Below, one piece after another: positions 18,226 through 28,900 of a DNA stretch of 64,000 nt. Source of the DNA: Kushneria pakistanensis (GTDB lineage: Bacteria; Pseudomonadota; Gammaproteobacteria; Pseudomonadales; Halomonadaceae); NCBI RefSeq assembly GCF_014652795.1, contig NZ_BMZM01000004.1, forward strand, positions 62,001 through 126,000, in the 5' to 3' direction. Position numbers and translations under genes: made by a program. Positions within the stretch are counted from its first letter, which is position 1. Each line of letters starts with the position of its first letter. Under the pieces are notes generated by a model that saw only the letters and a program-made list of their open reading frames with translations, was not told the origin of the DNA and did not search any database.

Positions 18226-19313
18226 AGGCCTCTCTTCGGGACCGTCTTGACGGCTTTGCCGAACGTTTTGAAGAACTCTCCAGACTGCTTTCCGACCCCG
18301 GCGTCATCGGTGATCAGACCCGGTTTCGCAACTACTCGCGTGAATATTCCGACCTGGAAGCCCTGGTCGCGCAATGGGCGCGATATCGCGCGCTGGAAGA
18401 CGATCGCGATAGCGCCCGGCAAATGCTCGACGACAACGACCCGGACATGCGCGCCATGGCGCATGATGAAATTGCCGAGATTGACGAAGCGCTTGAGGCA
18501 CTGGAACCGCAGCTCCTGCAGCTTCTGATTCCAAAGGATCCGGACGATCAGCGCAGTGTCTTTCTGGAAGTCCGTGCCGGCACCGGTGGTGATGAAGCGG
18601 CACTTTTTGCCGGCGATCTCTTTCGGATGTACTCCCGCTACGCTGAAAACCGCGGCTGGAAGATGGAAACCATCAGTGCCAGTCATGGCGAACAGGGCGG
18701 TTTCAAGGAAATCATTGCGCGCGTATCCGGCGGCGATATCTATGGCCGACTCAAGTTTGAATCCGGCGCGCATCGGGTACAGCGGGTGCCGGCCACCGAA
18801 TCCCAGGGCCGGATTCATACCTCGGCCTGTACCGTGGCCGTGATGGCAGAAGCAGACGAGGTCGCCGAAGTTGAGCTCAATCCGGCCGACCTGCGGGTGG
18901 ATACCTTTCGCGCCAGCGGCGCCGGCGGCCAGCACGTCAACACCACCGATTCCGCCATCCGCATTACCCATCTGCCGACCGGCACCGTGGTTGAATGTCA
19001 GGATGAGCGCAGCCAGCACAAGAACCGCGCCCGCGCCATGTCGCTGCTGGCCGCCCGCCTCAAGCAGACGGCTGAAAGCGCCCGGCATCAGCAACAGTCC
19101 GATACGCGCCGCTCGCTGGTTGGCTCGGGCGATCGCAGTGAGCGCATTCGCACCTACAACTTCCCTCAGGGCCGGGTGACCGATCACCGAATCAACCTGA
19201 CGCTCTACAAGCTGGGGGAAGTCATGACCGGCGCCCTTGATGACATCATCGATCCGCTGGTACATGAATATCAGGCCGACCAGCTGGCGGCCATGACTGG
19301 CGAGAATGGCTGA
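18222..19313 (+). CDS. prfA: Peptide chain release factor 1
   Basis: Recognises UAA and UAG stop codons and triggers peptide release. 363 residues. The stop-codon-reading tripeptide PAT is in [14 protein letters not shown] and the catalytic GGQ in [15 protein letters not shown]. It is coupled to hemA by a 4-base overlap and followed after 11 bases by prmC, whose product methylates this GGQ glutamine. Confidence 0.98.
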   Translation: MKASLRDRLDGFAERFEELSRLLSDPGVIGDQTRFRNYSREYSDLEALVAQWARYRALEDDRDSARQMLDDNDPDMRAMAHDEIAEIDEALEALEPQLLQLLIPKDPDDQRSVFLEVRAGTGGDEAALFAGDLFRMYSRYAENRGWKMETISASHGEQGGFKEIIARVSGGDIYGRLKFESGAHRVQRVPATESQGRIHTSACTVAVMAEADEVAEVELNPADLRVDTFRASGAGGQHVNTTDSAIRITHLPTGTVVECQDERSQHKNRARAMSLLAARLKQTAESARHQQQSDTRRSLVGSGDRSERIRTYNFPQGRVTDHRINLTLYKLGEVMTGALDDIIDPLVHEYQADQLAAMTGENG

Positions 19314-19324
19314 CGTCGCCCCTC

Positions 19325-20185
19325 ATGCGCATTGATCAGGCCCTGTCGGATGCCGTGGCGCGCCTTGCCCGGTGCTCGACCGACGAAACTGCCACGCCCC
19401 ACCTTGATGCCCAGCTTTTGCTGGCCCATGTGCTGGGGCGTTCGCGGACCTGGCTCTATACCTGGGGAGACCGTGAGGTCGAAAGCGTCGAGCTTGAACG
19501 CTTCAATGCGCTGATTGCGCGGCGCGAGCAGGGCGATCCGGTGGCCTGGTTGCTGGGCTACCGTGAATTTTTCGGTCTGCGTCTCGCTGTTTCCCCCCAT
19601 ACACTGATTCCGCGTCCCGATACCGAGACACTGGTCGAACAGGCGCTCTCACGCATGCCGGCCACTGGCGTGCGTGCGCTCGATCTGGGCACCGGCAGTG
19701 GCGCCATTGCACTGGCACTGGCCGCCGAGCGCCCGGCCTGGCAGGTCACGGGCATCGATATCGTGCCGGAAGCGGTCGCGCTGGCGCAGCGCAATGCCGA
19801 TGCGCTGAACATCACCAATGCCTGTTTTGAACAGGGCAATTTCTTCTCGGCCCTGTCACCCTCGGCGCGCTTTGAGCTGATCGTCAGCAACCCGCCCTAC
19901 ATCGATGAACACGATGTGCATCTGGGTCAGGGCGACGTACGCTTTGAGCCCCGCTCGGCGCTGGTCGCCGGGAAGAAAGGCCTGGCCGATCTGCTGCACC
20001 TGATTGATGCCGCACGTGCCTTTCTGGCGTCCGGCGGCTGGCTATTGCTGGAACACGGCTACCAGCAGGGCGCCGATGTGCGGGCCGCGCTGACTGATGC
20101 CGGCTATACCGCGGTCAGTACCTGTCAGGACCTTGGCGGGCGCGAGCGTATCAGTCTGGGGCAGTGGCATGCTGCCTCTCCTTAA
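19325..20185 (+). CDS. prmC: Release-factor glutamine methyltransferase
   Basis: S-adenosylmethionine-dependent N5-glutamine methyltransferase that modifies the GGQ motif of release factors 1 and 2. 286 residues. An N-terminal helical domain (LDAQLLLAHVLGRSRTWLYTW) precedes the class I fold with the SAM motif VRALDLGTGSGAIALALA and the substrate motif VSNPPYI. It follows prfA directly and is probably in the same transcript. Confidence 0.96.
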   Translation: MRIDQALSDAVARLARCSTDETATPHLDAQLLLAHVLGRSRTWLYTWGDREVESVELERFNALIARREQGDPVAWLLGYREFFGLRLAVSPHTLIPRPDTETLVEQALSRMPATGVRALDLGTGSGAIALALAAERPAWQVTGIDIVPEAVALAQRNADALNITNACFEQGNFFSALSPSARFELIVSNPPYIDEHDVHLGQGDVRFEPRSALVAGKKGLADLLHLIDAARAFLASGGWLLLEHGYQQGADVRAALTDAGYTAVSTCQDLGGRERISLGQWHAASP

Positions 20186-20214
20186 TCCCTGTTGAGCGTC
20201 ATACGGGAGTCACC

Positions 20215-20964
20215 ATGAACGACGAGCAGCTCCTGCGTTATAGCCGCCAGATCATGCTCAACGAGCTTGATTATGAAGGTCAGATGCGGCTCATGACCGG
20301 TCATGTACTGATTATCGGGCTGGGCGGTCTGGGCTCGCCGGCAGCACTCTACCTGGCCGCCGCTGGTGTCGGCACGCTGACGCTTGCCGATGACGACCGG
20401 GTCGATCTCTCCAACCTGCAGCGCCAGATTGCCCACGGCGAGGCGGACATCGATACCTTCAAGGCGCAATCGGCAGCTGACAGCATTGCCGGCATCAACA
20501 GCCTCTGCCGGACACATGTCATCACCGAGCGGCTTGAGGGCGAGACATTACAGCGCGCCGTGGCACGTGCCGATGTGGTGCTGGACTGCACGGATCGCTT
20601 TGAGAGCCGTGACGCCATCAACCGTGCCTGTGTGGCCGCCGGCACACCGCTGGTCTCCGGGGCGGCCATTCGCTTTTCGGGCCAGCTGGCCGTCTTCGAT
20701 CTTCGAGATCCAACCGCACCCTGCTACGCCTGCCTTTATGGTGACAGTGCCGATGAGGATCAGCTGACCTGTGCCGAGAGCGGCGTCATCGCCCCGCTGG
20801 TTGGCATGATTGGCAGCTATCAGGCACTCGAAGCGTTGAAGCTTTTAAGCGGCTGCGGCACACCACATCAGGGGCTTTCCACCTTTGATGGGCTGAGTGG
20901 CCAGTGGCGGCATTTTGGGCTGGGGCGTGATCCACACTGCCCGGTATGTCGGTCGCGTCACTAA
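20215..20964 (+). CDS. moeB: ThiF/MoeB-family adenylyltransferase
   Basis: 249-residue E1-like enzyme that adenylates the C-terminal glycine of a small sulfur-carrier protein (MoaD in molybdopterin synthesis, or ThiS). The nucleotide site shows VLIIGLGGLGSPAALYL, the Arg/Asn motif is VDLSNLQRQI, and two CxxC pairs for zinc (CYAC and CPVC) are present. The start is ATG at 20215, with GGGAG upstream and the typical MNDEQLLRYSRQIML N-terminus. Placement after prmC matches the gammaproteobacterial hemA-prfA-prmC-moeB order, which favours MoeB over ThiF. The glutamate racemase gene often found next is absent; the contact-inhibition island begins there instead. Confidence 0.88.
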   Translation: MNDEQLLRYSRQIMLNELDYEGQMRLMTGHVLIIGLGGLGSPAALYLAAAGVGTLTLADDDRVDLSNLQRQIAHGEADIDTFKAQSAADSIAGINSLCRTHVITERLEGETLQRAVARADVVLDCTDRFESRDAINRACVAAGTPLVSGAAIRFSGQLAVFDLRDPTAPCYACLYGDSADEDQLTCAESGVIAPLVGMIGSYQALEALKLLSGCGTPHQGLSTFDGLSGQWRHFGLGRDPHCPVCRSRH

Positions 20965-20982
20965 AGACGAATATATTGTGAG

Positions 20983-21009
20983 AGCCGCGCTCCGGGCGCG
21001 GCTTTTTTT
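20983..21009 (+). terminator. Rho-independent terminator after moeB
   Basis: Perfect 8-bp stem AGCCGCGC / GCGCGGCT around TCCGG, continuing into a run of seven T. It ends the hemA-prfA-prmC-moeB transcript and isolates it from the cdiBA island. Confidence 0.88.
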
Positions 21010-21148
21010 ATCTGCCATTAATGGGTATGAATAAGACGTGGACAGATACATTGCAAACTTTAATTAATGTAGATTATTTTTAATAATCACTTAAGTTAGT
21101 TCAGAGGTGGCCGTAATAAAGCATTCACTGATTAAATGCTGACGGCCA

Positions 21149-22870
21149 ATGTTTCCACGTCTTATGCCGTACGCCTTGGGCTGCGTACTGTTACTGCTTC
21201 TATTTTCTACGGCACAGGCTGCCGAAGCGCCCGTGACTTTTGGTGCCGATCCGGCCAGTCGCAATCTCAATCGTGATCAGCAATCGCGCCTGTTGGATCA
21301 ACAGTCCCGTCGGCTGGAAGCCCTGCAACAGCTTCCCGGTGAAAGCGGGACCGTGGTGAGTTCTCCTTCCTCTGACAGCACCCAGTGTTTCCTGATCGAT
21401 GCCGTCCATCTGGATGGCATGACGCTGCTTGACTCTGACACACGCCGTCAGCTGCTGTTACCCATCATCGATCATTGTGTCGCCCTGGATGATCTCAACG
21501 AGCTGCTGCGTCACATCACGCAGGCCTACGTGGATCGTGGCTACATTACCTCTCGCGCCTATCTACCACCGCAGGACCTGAGTGGCGGCCAATTACGGGT
21601 GGTCATTGTCGAAGGGCGTATCGAGTCCATTGAAGGATCAGATGGCAGCCCCTCTGCCCGAGAGCTTTACATGACTGCGCCCGTTGAGGCCGGAAATACC
21701 CTCAACCTGCGCGCACTTGAGCAGATGATCGACCAGCTCAACCGGCTGCCGTCACGTCAGTCGACTCTCCAGATGCTCCCCGGTGACGAGATCGGCGGTT
21801 CCCGCGTGCAGGTGGAAAGTTCGCCACAAAAACCCTGGCGCGTGAGCCTGTCCCGCAGCAACGATGGGGATGAGAGTACCGGCGAGCAGCAGTGGGGCAT
21901 GGGGCTGGATATCGACAGTCCGCTGGGACTGGCCGATCAGCTCGTGACCCGATTCGGAGAAGATGCCAGTGGTAATCATGAGCATCGTTCCGGTAACCGG
22001 TATCTCGCCTACAGCCTGCCTTATGGCTGGTGGACCTTCAGCTACAGCTACAGTAAAAGCGACTACCGCTCCCGCGCCGAGGCCAACGGCTTCTTCTTTC
22101 GACTCGACGGTGCCAGCGAGCGCCATCAGCTGCAGGCCGAACGTCTTTTATGGCGTGACAGCGTCAGCAAGACCGCCGCCAGCATTGGTCTGAGCCGTAT
22201 CTCCACGCGCAACTATATCGACCATTCCCGCATCGATGTCAGCAGCCAGCAGCTCAGTGAGCTGGCGCTGGGCATCAACCACGGTCGCCGGCTGGGCTCG
22301 GCACTTTTCAATATTGATGCCGGCTGGCAGAAGGGGCTGACCCTCATGGGCGCCCAACATGACGAAGACACCTCGCCCGGAGCCCCGCAGGCCCAGTATG
22401 ACAAGGCCACGCTGACCCTGAGCTATCTGCAGCCTTTCGAGATTCACGATCAACACTTCCGCTTTCTGAGTCTGGCCAACGCCCAGCACAGCGATGACGT
22501 GCTCTACAGCCCGGTGCGCCTGAGCCTGGGCGGCGCCAGCTCGGTGCGTGGCTTCAAGAACCAGACGCTCTCGGGTGACAGCGGCGCGTACTGGCGCAAT
22601 CAGGTTAGCTGGCTGCATCCGCTGGAAGGCCCGCTGTCACAGCCGCTGTTCAACAACATGGATCTGACCCTGGCCTATGACCAGGGCGTAATCGACAGCA
22701 CCCGTTACACCGACGGTCTCAGCGGGCGCATGACCGGCTGGGTCGCCGAGGTCGGACTGAGTGGCCAGCATCTGGCCGTGCACGCAGGCTTTGCCCACTC
22801 GCTGAAGCGTCCCGGCGCCTTTCCCGAGCGGGAAACGCCGGTCTATTTAAGCGCGGATATCCTTTTCTAG
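21149..22870 (+). CDS. cdiB: Two-partner secretion outer-membrane transporter (CdiB/FhaC type)
   Basis: Exports the large CdiA protein across the outer membrane. 573 residues. A signal peptide (YALGCVLLLLLFSTAQA, cleavage near residue 25) is followed by an N-terminal helix/linker rich in Gln and Arg, two POTRA domains (about residues 75-225, including CFLIDAVHLDGMTLLD and ITSRAYLPPQDLSGGQLRV) and a 16-strand beta-barrel with the conserved VRGF-type loop motif (SVRGFKNQTLSGDSGAYW). The chain ends in phenylalanine (LSADILF), the usual outer-membrane assembly signal. The region before the gene (21040-21148) is AT-rich. Only 92 bases separate it from cdiA, so they form one operon. Confidence 0.94.
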   Translation: MFPRLMPYALGCVLLLLLFSTAQAAEAPVTFGADPASRNLNRDQQSRLLDQQSRRLEALQQLPGESGTVVSSPSSDSTQCFLIDAVHLDGMTLLDSDTRRQLLLPIIDHCVALDDLNELLRHITQAYVDRGYITSRAYLPPQDLSGGQLRVVIVEGRIESIEGSDGSPSARELYMTAPVEAGNTLNLRALEQMIDQLNRLPSRQSTLQMLPGDEIGGSRVQVESSPQKPWRVSLSRSNDGDESTGEQQWGMGLDIDSPLGLADQLVTRFGEDASGNHEHRSGNRYLAYSLPYGWWTFSYSYSKSDYRSRAEANGFFFRLDGASERHQLQAERLLWRDSVSKTAASIGLSRISTRNYIDHSRIDVSSQQLSELALGINHGRRLGSALFNIDAGWQKGLTLMGAQHDEDTSPGAPQAQYDKATLTLSYLQPFEIHDQHFRFLSLANAQHSDDVLYSPVRLSLGGASSVRGFKNQTLSGDSGAYWRNQVSWLHPLEGPLSQPLFNNMDLTLAYDQGVIDSTRYTDGLSGRMTGWVAEVGLSGQHLAVHAGFAHSLKRPGAFPERETPVYLSADILF

Positions 22871-22962
22871 GCGATCAGCTCCCGAAGAGGCGCGGTGGCC
22901 GGCAGCGCCCATGGGTGAACTGCCATAACGCATTAAACAGAAGAAAAACAGGGAACAGCCTC

Positions 22963-25900
22963 ATGAAGGTACACAGCCGTGCGGGCCGCCTGCTGGCCCA
23001 TATTCTGGTCAATGCCATGTTCTGGCAGCCGGTCATCGTGCTCGCCGATGGCATCACCATTGATGGCCGAGCCGGTGGCAATACGGCAATGGACAGGGCC
23101 GGCAACGGCGTGCCGGTGGTGGATATTGCTACCCCCAACGGCCGCGGCCTCTCGCACAATACCTTCAGTGATTACAACGTTGGCAAGGAAGGCGTGATTC
23201 TCAACAATGCCACCGACAAGCTTCAGTCAACGAAGCTCGGTGGCATGATCGTGGGCAACCCCAATCTGAAGGGGCAGGCCGCTCAGCTGATCGTCAATGA
23301 GGTCAACGGCGGGCGTGCCAGTCAGCTCAGGGGCTACACCGAAGTGGCCGGGCAGGCCGCCAATGTGGTGGTCGCCAACCCCTACGGCATTACCTGTAAC
23401 GGCTGCGGCTTTATCAATAGTCCTCGCGTCACCCTCTCGACCGGCAAACCGATGATCGAAGACGGCGCGCTTGATCGCTTTGCCGTCGATCAGGGCCAGG
23501 TCACTATCGAAGGGCTGGGGCTTGATGCCAGCGAGGTCGATCAGTTCGACATCGTGACCCGGACAGCAAAACTCAATGGCGAGCTCCATGCCCGCCAGCT
23601 CAATATCGTGACCGGTCGCAACGATGTAGATGCCACCTCCCTGACCGCTACGGCGCGCAAGGGAAGTGACGATGCCCCGGCACTGTCCATCGATGCCTCG
23701 GCGCTGGGCGCCATGTATGCCGGCAGTATCCACCTGGTGGGAACAGAGGCCGGCGTCGGGGTACGCCTGGCCGGCGATATGGCCGCCACCGCCGGTGATA
23801 TCACCATCGACACACAGGGCCACCTTGCCCTCAACAATGCCGCCGCGCAGCGGGATATAGACGCCCGGGCGACGGCCATCGACACACGGGGTAGTCAGCA
23901 TGCCCGCAATGACGTGCGCCTGAATGCCCGGGAAGACATGGGCCTCTACGGCAACCTCTCCAGCGGGGGTGATACCACCCTGACGGCGGGCAAAACGCTG
24001 GCCCAGCAGGGGCAGGTCATTGCCGGTATCGAAGGTAATCAGCGCATCAACGGTCGCCGGCTGGCCATCAGCGCTGATCGGATCGACAACCGGGGCCATC
24101 TTGATGCCAGCCAGACCCTGCAGACGCGTTCAGGACAGCTGAGCAACAGCGGGCAGCTGCTGGCCGATGAGATCAGCATTCGCGCTGATGATGGCATTGA
24201 TAACACCGGCACCCTGCAGGGGCGCCGGGTCCGGCTTGAAACGGCCGCGCTGACCAACGGCCACAATGATGCCGTGATCGATGCCGAGCAGGCGCTGGAG
24301 CTTCAGGCGCCGGTCGTCACCAACCGGGGCACCCTGCAGTTCGGCAAGAGTCAGGACGTCACGCTGGACCTTATCCGGCTGGATAACCGCGATGGCCGGT
24401 TCGTCCTCAACGAAGGCGCGCTGGAGCTACGCGCCGACACGCTGTTCAACGACCGGGGCACGCTACAGGCCGAATCCCTGCGTCTTGCCGGTCGTTATGT
24501 GACCAATCGCGAAGGTGGACTCATTGTTGCGGCCAGTGGGAACGCAACACTGGTAATCGAGCAGCAGCTCGACAACAGCGGCGGCCAGTTGCAGGCCGCC
24601 AGGGCACTCGACGTTCAGGGTGGTGACGTCCTGAACCAGCAGGGCCAGATGACGGCGAATGGCCTCGCTCTGAACGTGGCGTCGCTGGACAACACCGATG
24701 GTCTGATCTCGGCCGGTGCGGGCAATGCCACTGTTGCGGCCCGCCAGCAGCTCAATAATACCGGCGGGAAGGTTGAGGCCCAAAAGGTGCTGGACCTGAC
24801 GGCCGGAGCGCTTGATAACGCCCGCGGGACGCTAATCGCCGATACCGTCACCGTGAATGCTGGCACGTTGCGCAACCGCGCCGGCACGGTCAGCGCCCAG
24901 CAGGGCGATCTTGAATTGTCCGTGGCGGGTTTGCTGGATAACGACCGCGGGCAGCTGCAGTCCGTTCATCAGGCACTGCGCCTCAATGCCGGTGACCTGA
25001 CCAACCGACAGGGCACACTGATGGCCCGGTTGGTCACGCTGGGCGTCGAACACACTCTGAACAACCAGAGCGGTCGTATTGTCAGCGACGGCGTGCTCAC
25101 GGCCGACGTCAATGATGTGCTGGATAACACCGGCGGCACCCTGCGCGGCAGCAGCGTTGCACTGGCAACAGGTATCCTCATCAATAACGATGACGGGCTG
25201 ATCTCCGCCGACAGCGGCGATCTCGATATCGCCGCCAGCGATCGCCTCATCAATCAGCGCGGCAAGCTGCAGGCACTCAACGCGATCAATATCAATGGCG
25301 GCAATATCGATAACGCAGCCGGCACCCTGGTGGCTGATCGTATCGATATCGACGGCCTGTCCCTTGCCAACCGCGAGGGCGTGATCAGCGCCGAACACGG
25401 CGCGCTGATTCTCAAGACGACAAATGGCTTCGACAACGCTCGCGGCCATTTGCAGGCCACCGATGCTGCGTCCATTAACGTCGGCACGCTCGACAATGGG
25501 GAAGGCACCATCACGGCTCGCGATATCACGCTGGCCAGTGACGGGGCGCTGGATAACACTGCTGGCCGTATCGTGGCGCAGCAGGGCGATCTGCTGGTCA
25601 ACACAAGCGGTGCCCTTCAAAACAGTGAAGGCACCCTGGCCGGCAATGCACTCACGCTGGATGCCGAGTCGATCAAAGCCAACCAGGGCGGTCTGATCGC
25701 GGCACTTGCCAATAACGCACGGATTCGCGCCCGCCAGACGCTCAATAACGATAGCGGCCAGATTCAGGCTGCCGGGCTGCTGACCCTTGATGCACCCGAT
25801 ATCACCAACCGTGCCGGCCATCTGATCGGTCAATCGTTAACGCTCACCGGCAACGCGCTGGATAACAGCGGCGGTCTGGTCAGCGCAGAGCAGGGCAATG

Positions 25901-28900
25901 CCACCCTGACGCTGGCACACCTGCTGAATAATACCGAAGGGCGCCTGCAGGCCGGGAAAGGCATGCTGTCACTTGATGGTGGCGGCACCCTGATCAATCA
26001 GCGCGGCATGGCGATGGCGGATCAGCTCGATATCGACATGGCCGATCTCGATAACCGCAAGGGGCAGCTGGTCGGCGAGCGCCTGACTCTTCAGGCCGAC
26101 TCGTTAGACAACGGCGACGGCGGACTGATCGCGGCAGGTCAGCAGGGGGCCACCCTGACGCTGGCGTCACTTGCCAATGACCGCGGCCAGATTCAGGCCG
26201 ATGGCCGTCTCGATATCAAGGCCGCCACGCTGGATAACACCCACGGTGTCCTGCTGGCCGATCGGCTGGATCTCAACAGCGCGCGTCTGATCAATGACAG
26301 TGGCTCGATGCTGGCCAATGCCGGCGGTATAGCGCTGACGCTGTCAGGGGAAGCCCGCAACCGTCAGGGCATGATCGATAGCGATGGCGGCAAGATAACC
26401 ATCGACGGGGACGGGCAAACTTTCGACAACAGCGGCGGTGTTATCAATGGCGATGTGCTCACGATCAGCACCGGGGCACTAAGCAATCGCAGCGGTGGCC
26501 AGCTAGCCGGACACCAGATCCGCTTTATCGGTTTAAAGGCACTGGATAACGCCGGTGGACGCGTGCTGGCCGGCACAGAGGGGCTTACCGTCGAGGCTAA
26601 GGAGATTGATAACCGCGCAGGCGTACTGCAGGGGGATCATATCTCACTGGTTGGCCGCCATCTCGGCAACGGTGACAACGGTTTGATCGCCAGCCTGGAT
26701 GGCACGTTAAAAGCCGTCTTTACCCAGACGCTGGATAACCGCAACGGCCGCATGATTGCCAACGGCCTGCTGGATATTGACCCGCCCCGGATCGATAACC
26801 GCAACGGCCAGATGGCCGGTGATGTGGTTCGGCTGGAAGCCGGCACGCTGGACAACGACGGCGGCATCATCGAAGCCCAGAAAGGTCTGGCGCTCAACGT
26901 TGACACCCTGAACAACCGCAGTGGCAACCTGCGCGCACTGGGTGGCGATAGCAGTGACTTCCGGGTCGCAGGTGCGCTCGACAATACCCGGGGTAATATC
27001 GAGCTGGCCAGTCGTGACGCCCGTATCGATGCTGCCAGTCTGAATAACACCAATGGCCACGTCGTGCACGCTGGCAGCGGGCTTTTCACCCTGCTGCTCA
27101 AGTCACTGGATAACCAAGGCGGTTCGCTGCAGGGCACCGGCCGCGCCCAGGCCAATATTGACCGAATCAACAACACCGGCCAGTGGCAGTTCAATGGCCC
27201 GCTGAGCCTGACCACGCTCAATGCCCTGACGCTGACGAACAGTGACCGGCTCGCCAGCGCCGATAACCTCACGCTGGAAGCCGCCAGTCTGGATAACCGG
27301 GGTGAGCTGCTCGCCAACGGCAACCTCATCTTCAAAAGCGCCGGAGACATCACCAACCGCGGTCTGATCTCGGCGCAGCGTCAGCTGAACATCACCGGGC
27401 GCAATCTCACCCAGAACGATGGCCGCATTGCCAGCGGCGGCGGCGCTACCTACCGCCTGAGCGGCACCCTCGATAACCTGGGACGGCTGACCGGCAGCGA
27501 CAATATCGACCTGCAGGCGCGTGAGATCAACAATCGCGGCACGCTGGGCAGTCAGAAAAACCTTCGTCTGGTCAGTCAGGGCGCCATCAACAACCAGGCC
27601 GATACACTGCTGTTTGCCGGTGGCGACATGACCCTGCGTGGTACACGTCTTTATAACCGCTACGGCGATCTCTACAGCCGCGGTGATCTTGATTTAGCGC
27701 GCGATGACAACGGCGGGTATGCGGATTCGCTGGAGAACCGTTCGGGGACGATTGAGGCGGAAGGCGATATCAGGCTACGCGTGAATAGCCTTTTGAATAC
27801 GCGGGACGCGTTTGCAGTGGAGCGGCAGGCTACTGGTGGTCGTATCGAGCGTGGTCCGCGTTACGGCTGCAAGTATCATCGCTGTTTTGACTACATAATG
27901 ACTGAAACGAGTGAGCTACGCATTACTCAGAATAGTCCGACTGGCGTCATTCTCGCCGGTCGCGATCTTGAGATCGAAAGCGGGGGTAGCGTGGTCAATC
28001 GCTACAGCCTGCTGGGCGCCAATCACAATCTAACGGTGCAATCGGATTCACTTGAAAACACTGGCGCTTCAACCGGTACATCGACCAGGGAAAGACAGTA
28101 CTCCGTCATTCTGGGTGGCCACGACAATGAAACCTCACAGGAGAAACGCTTCTATGAAAACTTCATTGATCCATGGAACGCTGCCAATGGGTTGGACGAG
28201 CAAAACAATCCTCTGCCAACGCCACTGGTCAAGGAGGAATATGATGCGTATATCAAGGGCAGATCGCGCCTGGATCTGCTTCATGACACTACAACGAACA
28301 CGCTGGATAACAACTCTGCACCTGCAACCATTCAGGCAGGTAACCGGATCTCGATCAGGGCCAGCCAGCGTATTGATAACGGTGACATAAGCGATAACAA
28401 GCGCGCTCAGTTGAACGGTCGCCTTGCGGGGGCGGATAAAAATGCCCCTGTCATGGGGCTTGATTACACCCTCAATCGTCGTACTGATGCTGCAGTGGCC
28501 GTCAAGGGGAGCGACACCCGGGCCAGGCAACGCCGTCAGATGGCTGGGACAATTTCTGCGAGCGAGTATCAAAACGCCAGAAATGAATCCGGAACAGCTG
28601 TCGGACGCAATGCTCCCATTGCCCTGAACTTTATCCCGGTCGATTACAGCGGCTTAAGTTTTGAACGCGTTTCCCCGACACAGCTCTCCAGCTTCCGCCT
28701 GCCGGAAGGCCAGTACGGGCTCTTCGTTAAAAACAAGGCGCCCAATAGCCACTATCTGATCGAGACCAATCCCGAGTTCACCTCCGCCGACCGGCTAATG
28801 GGCTCCGACTACCTGTTGGGCAAGCTCCATTACACCAGCGATGGTGCCTACAAGCTGCTGGGTGATGGGCGCTATGAATCCCGTCTGATTCGCGATGCCG

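Noticed and set aside
17191-19265. Long minus-strand frames opposite hemA and prfA (307 and 423 codons)
   Set aside because: They are mirror frames of two well-conserved genes and show no recognisable domain.
21051-21079. Possible cdiB promoter (TTGCAA, 17 bases, TTATTT)
   Set aside because: The -10 is a poor match and the region is AT-rich enough to produce such hits by chance.
23900-27700. Tandem repeats inside cdiA as a possible CRISPR or satellite array
   Set aside because: The periodicity is that of the FHA-1 protein repeat; DNA units vary in length and sequence and lie in one open frame.
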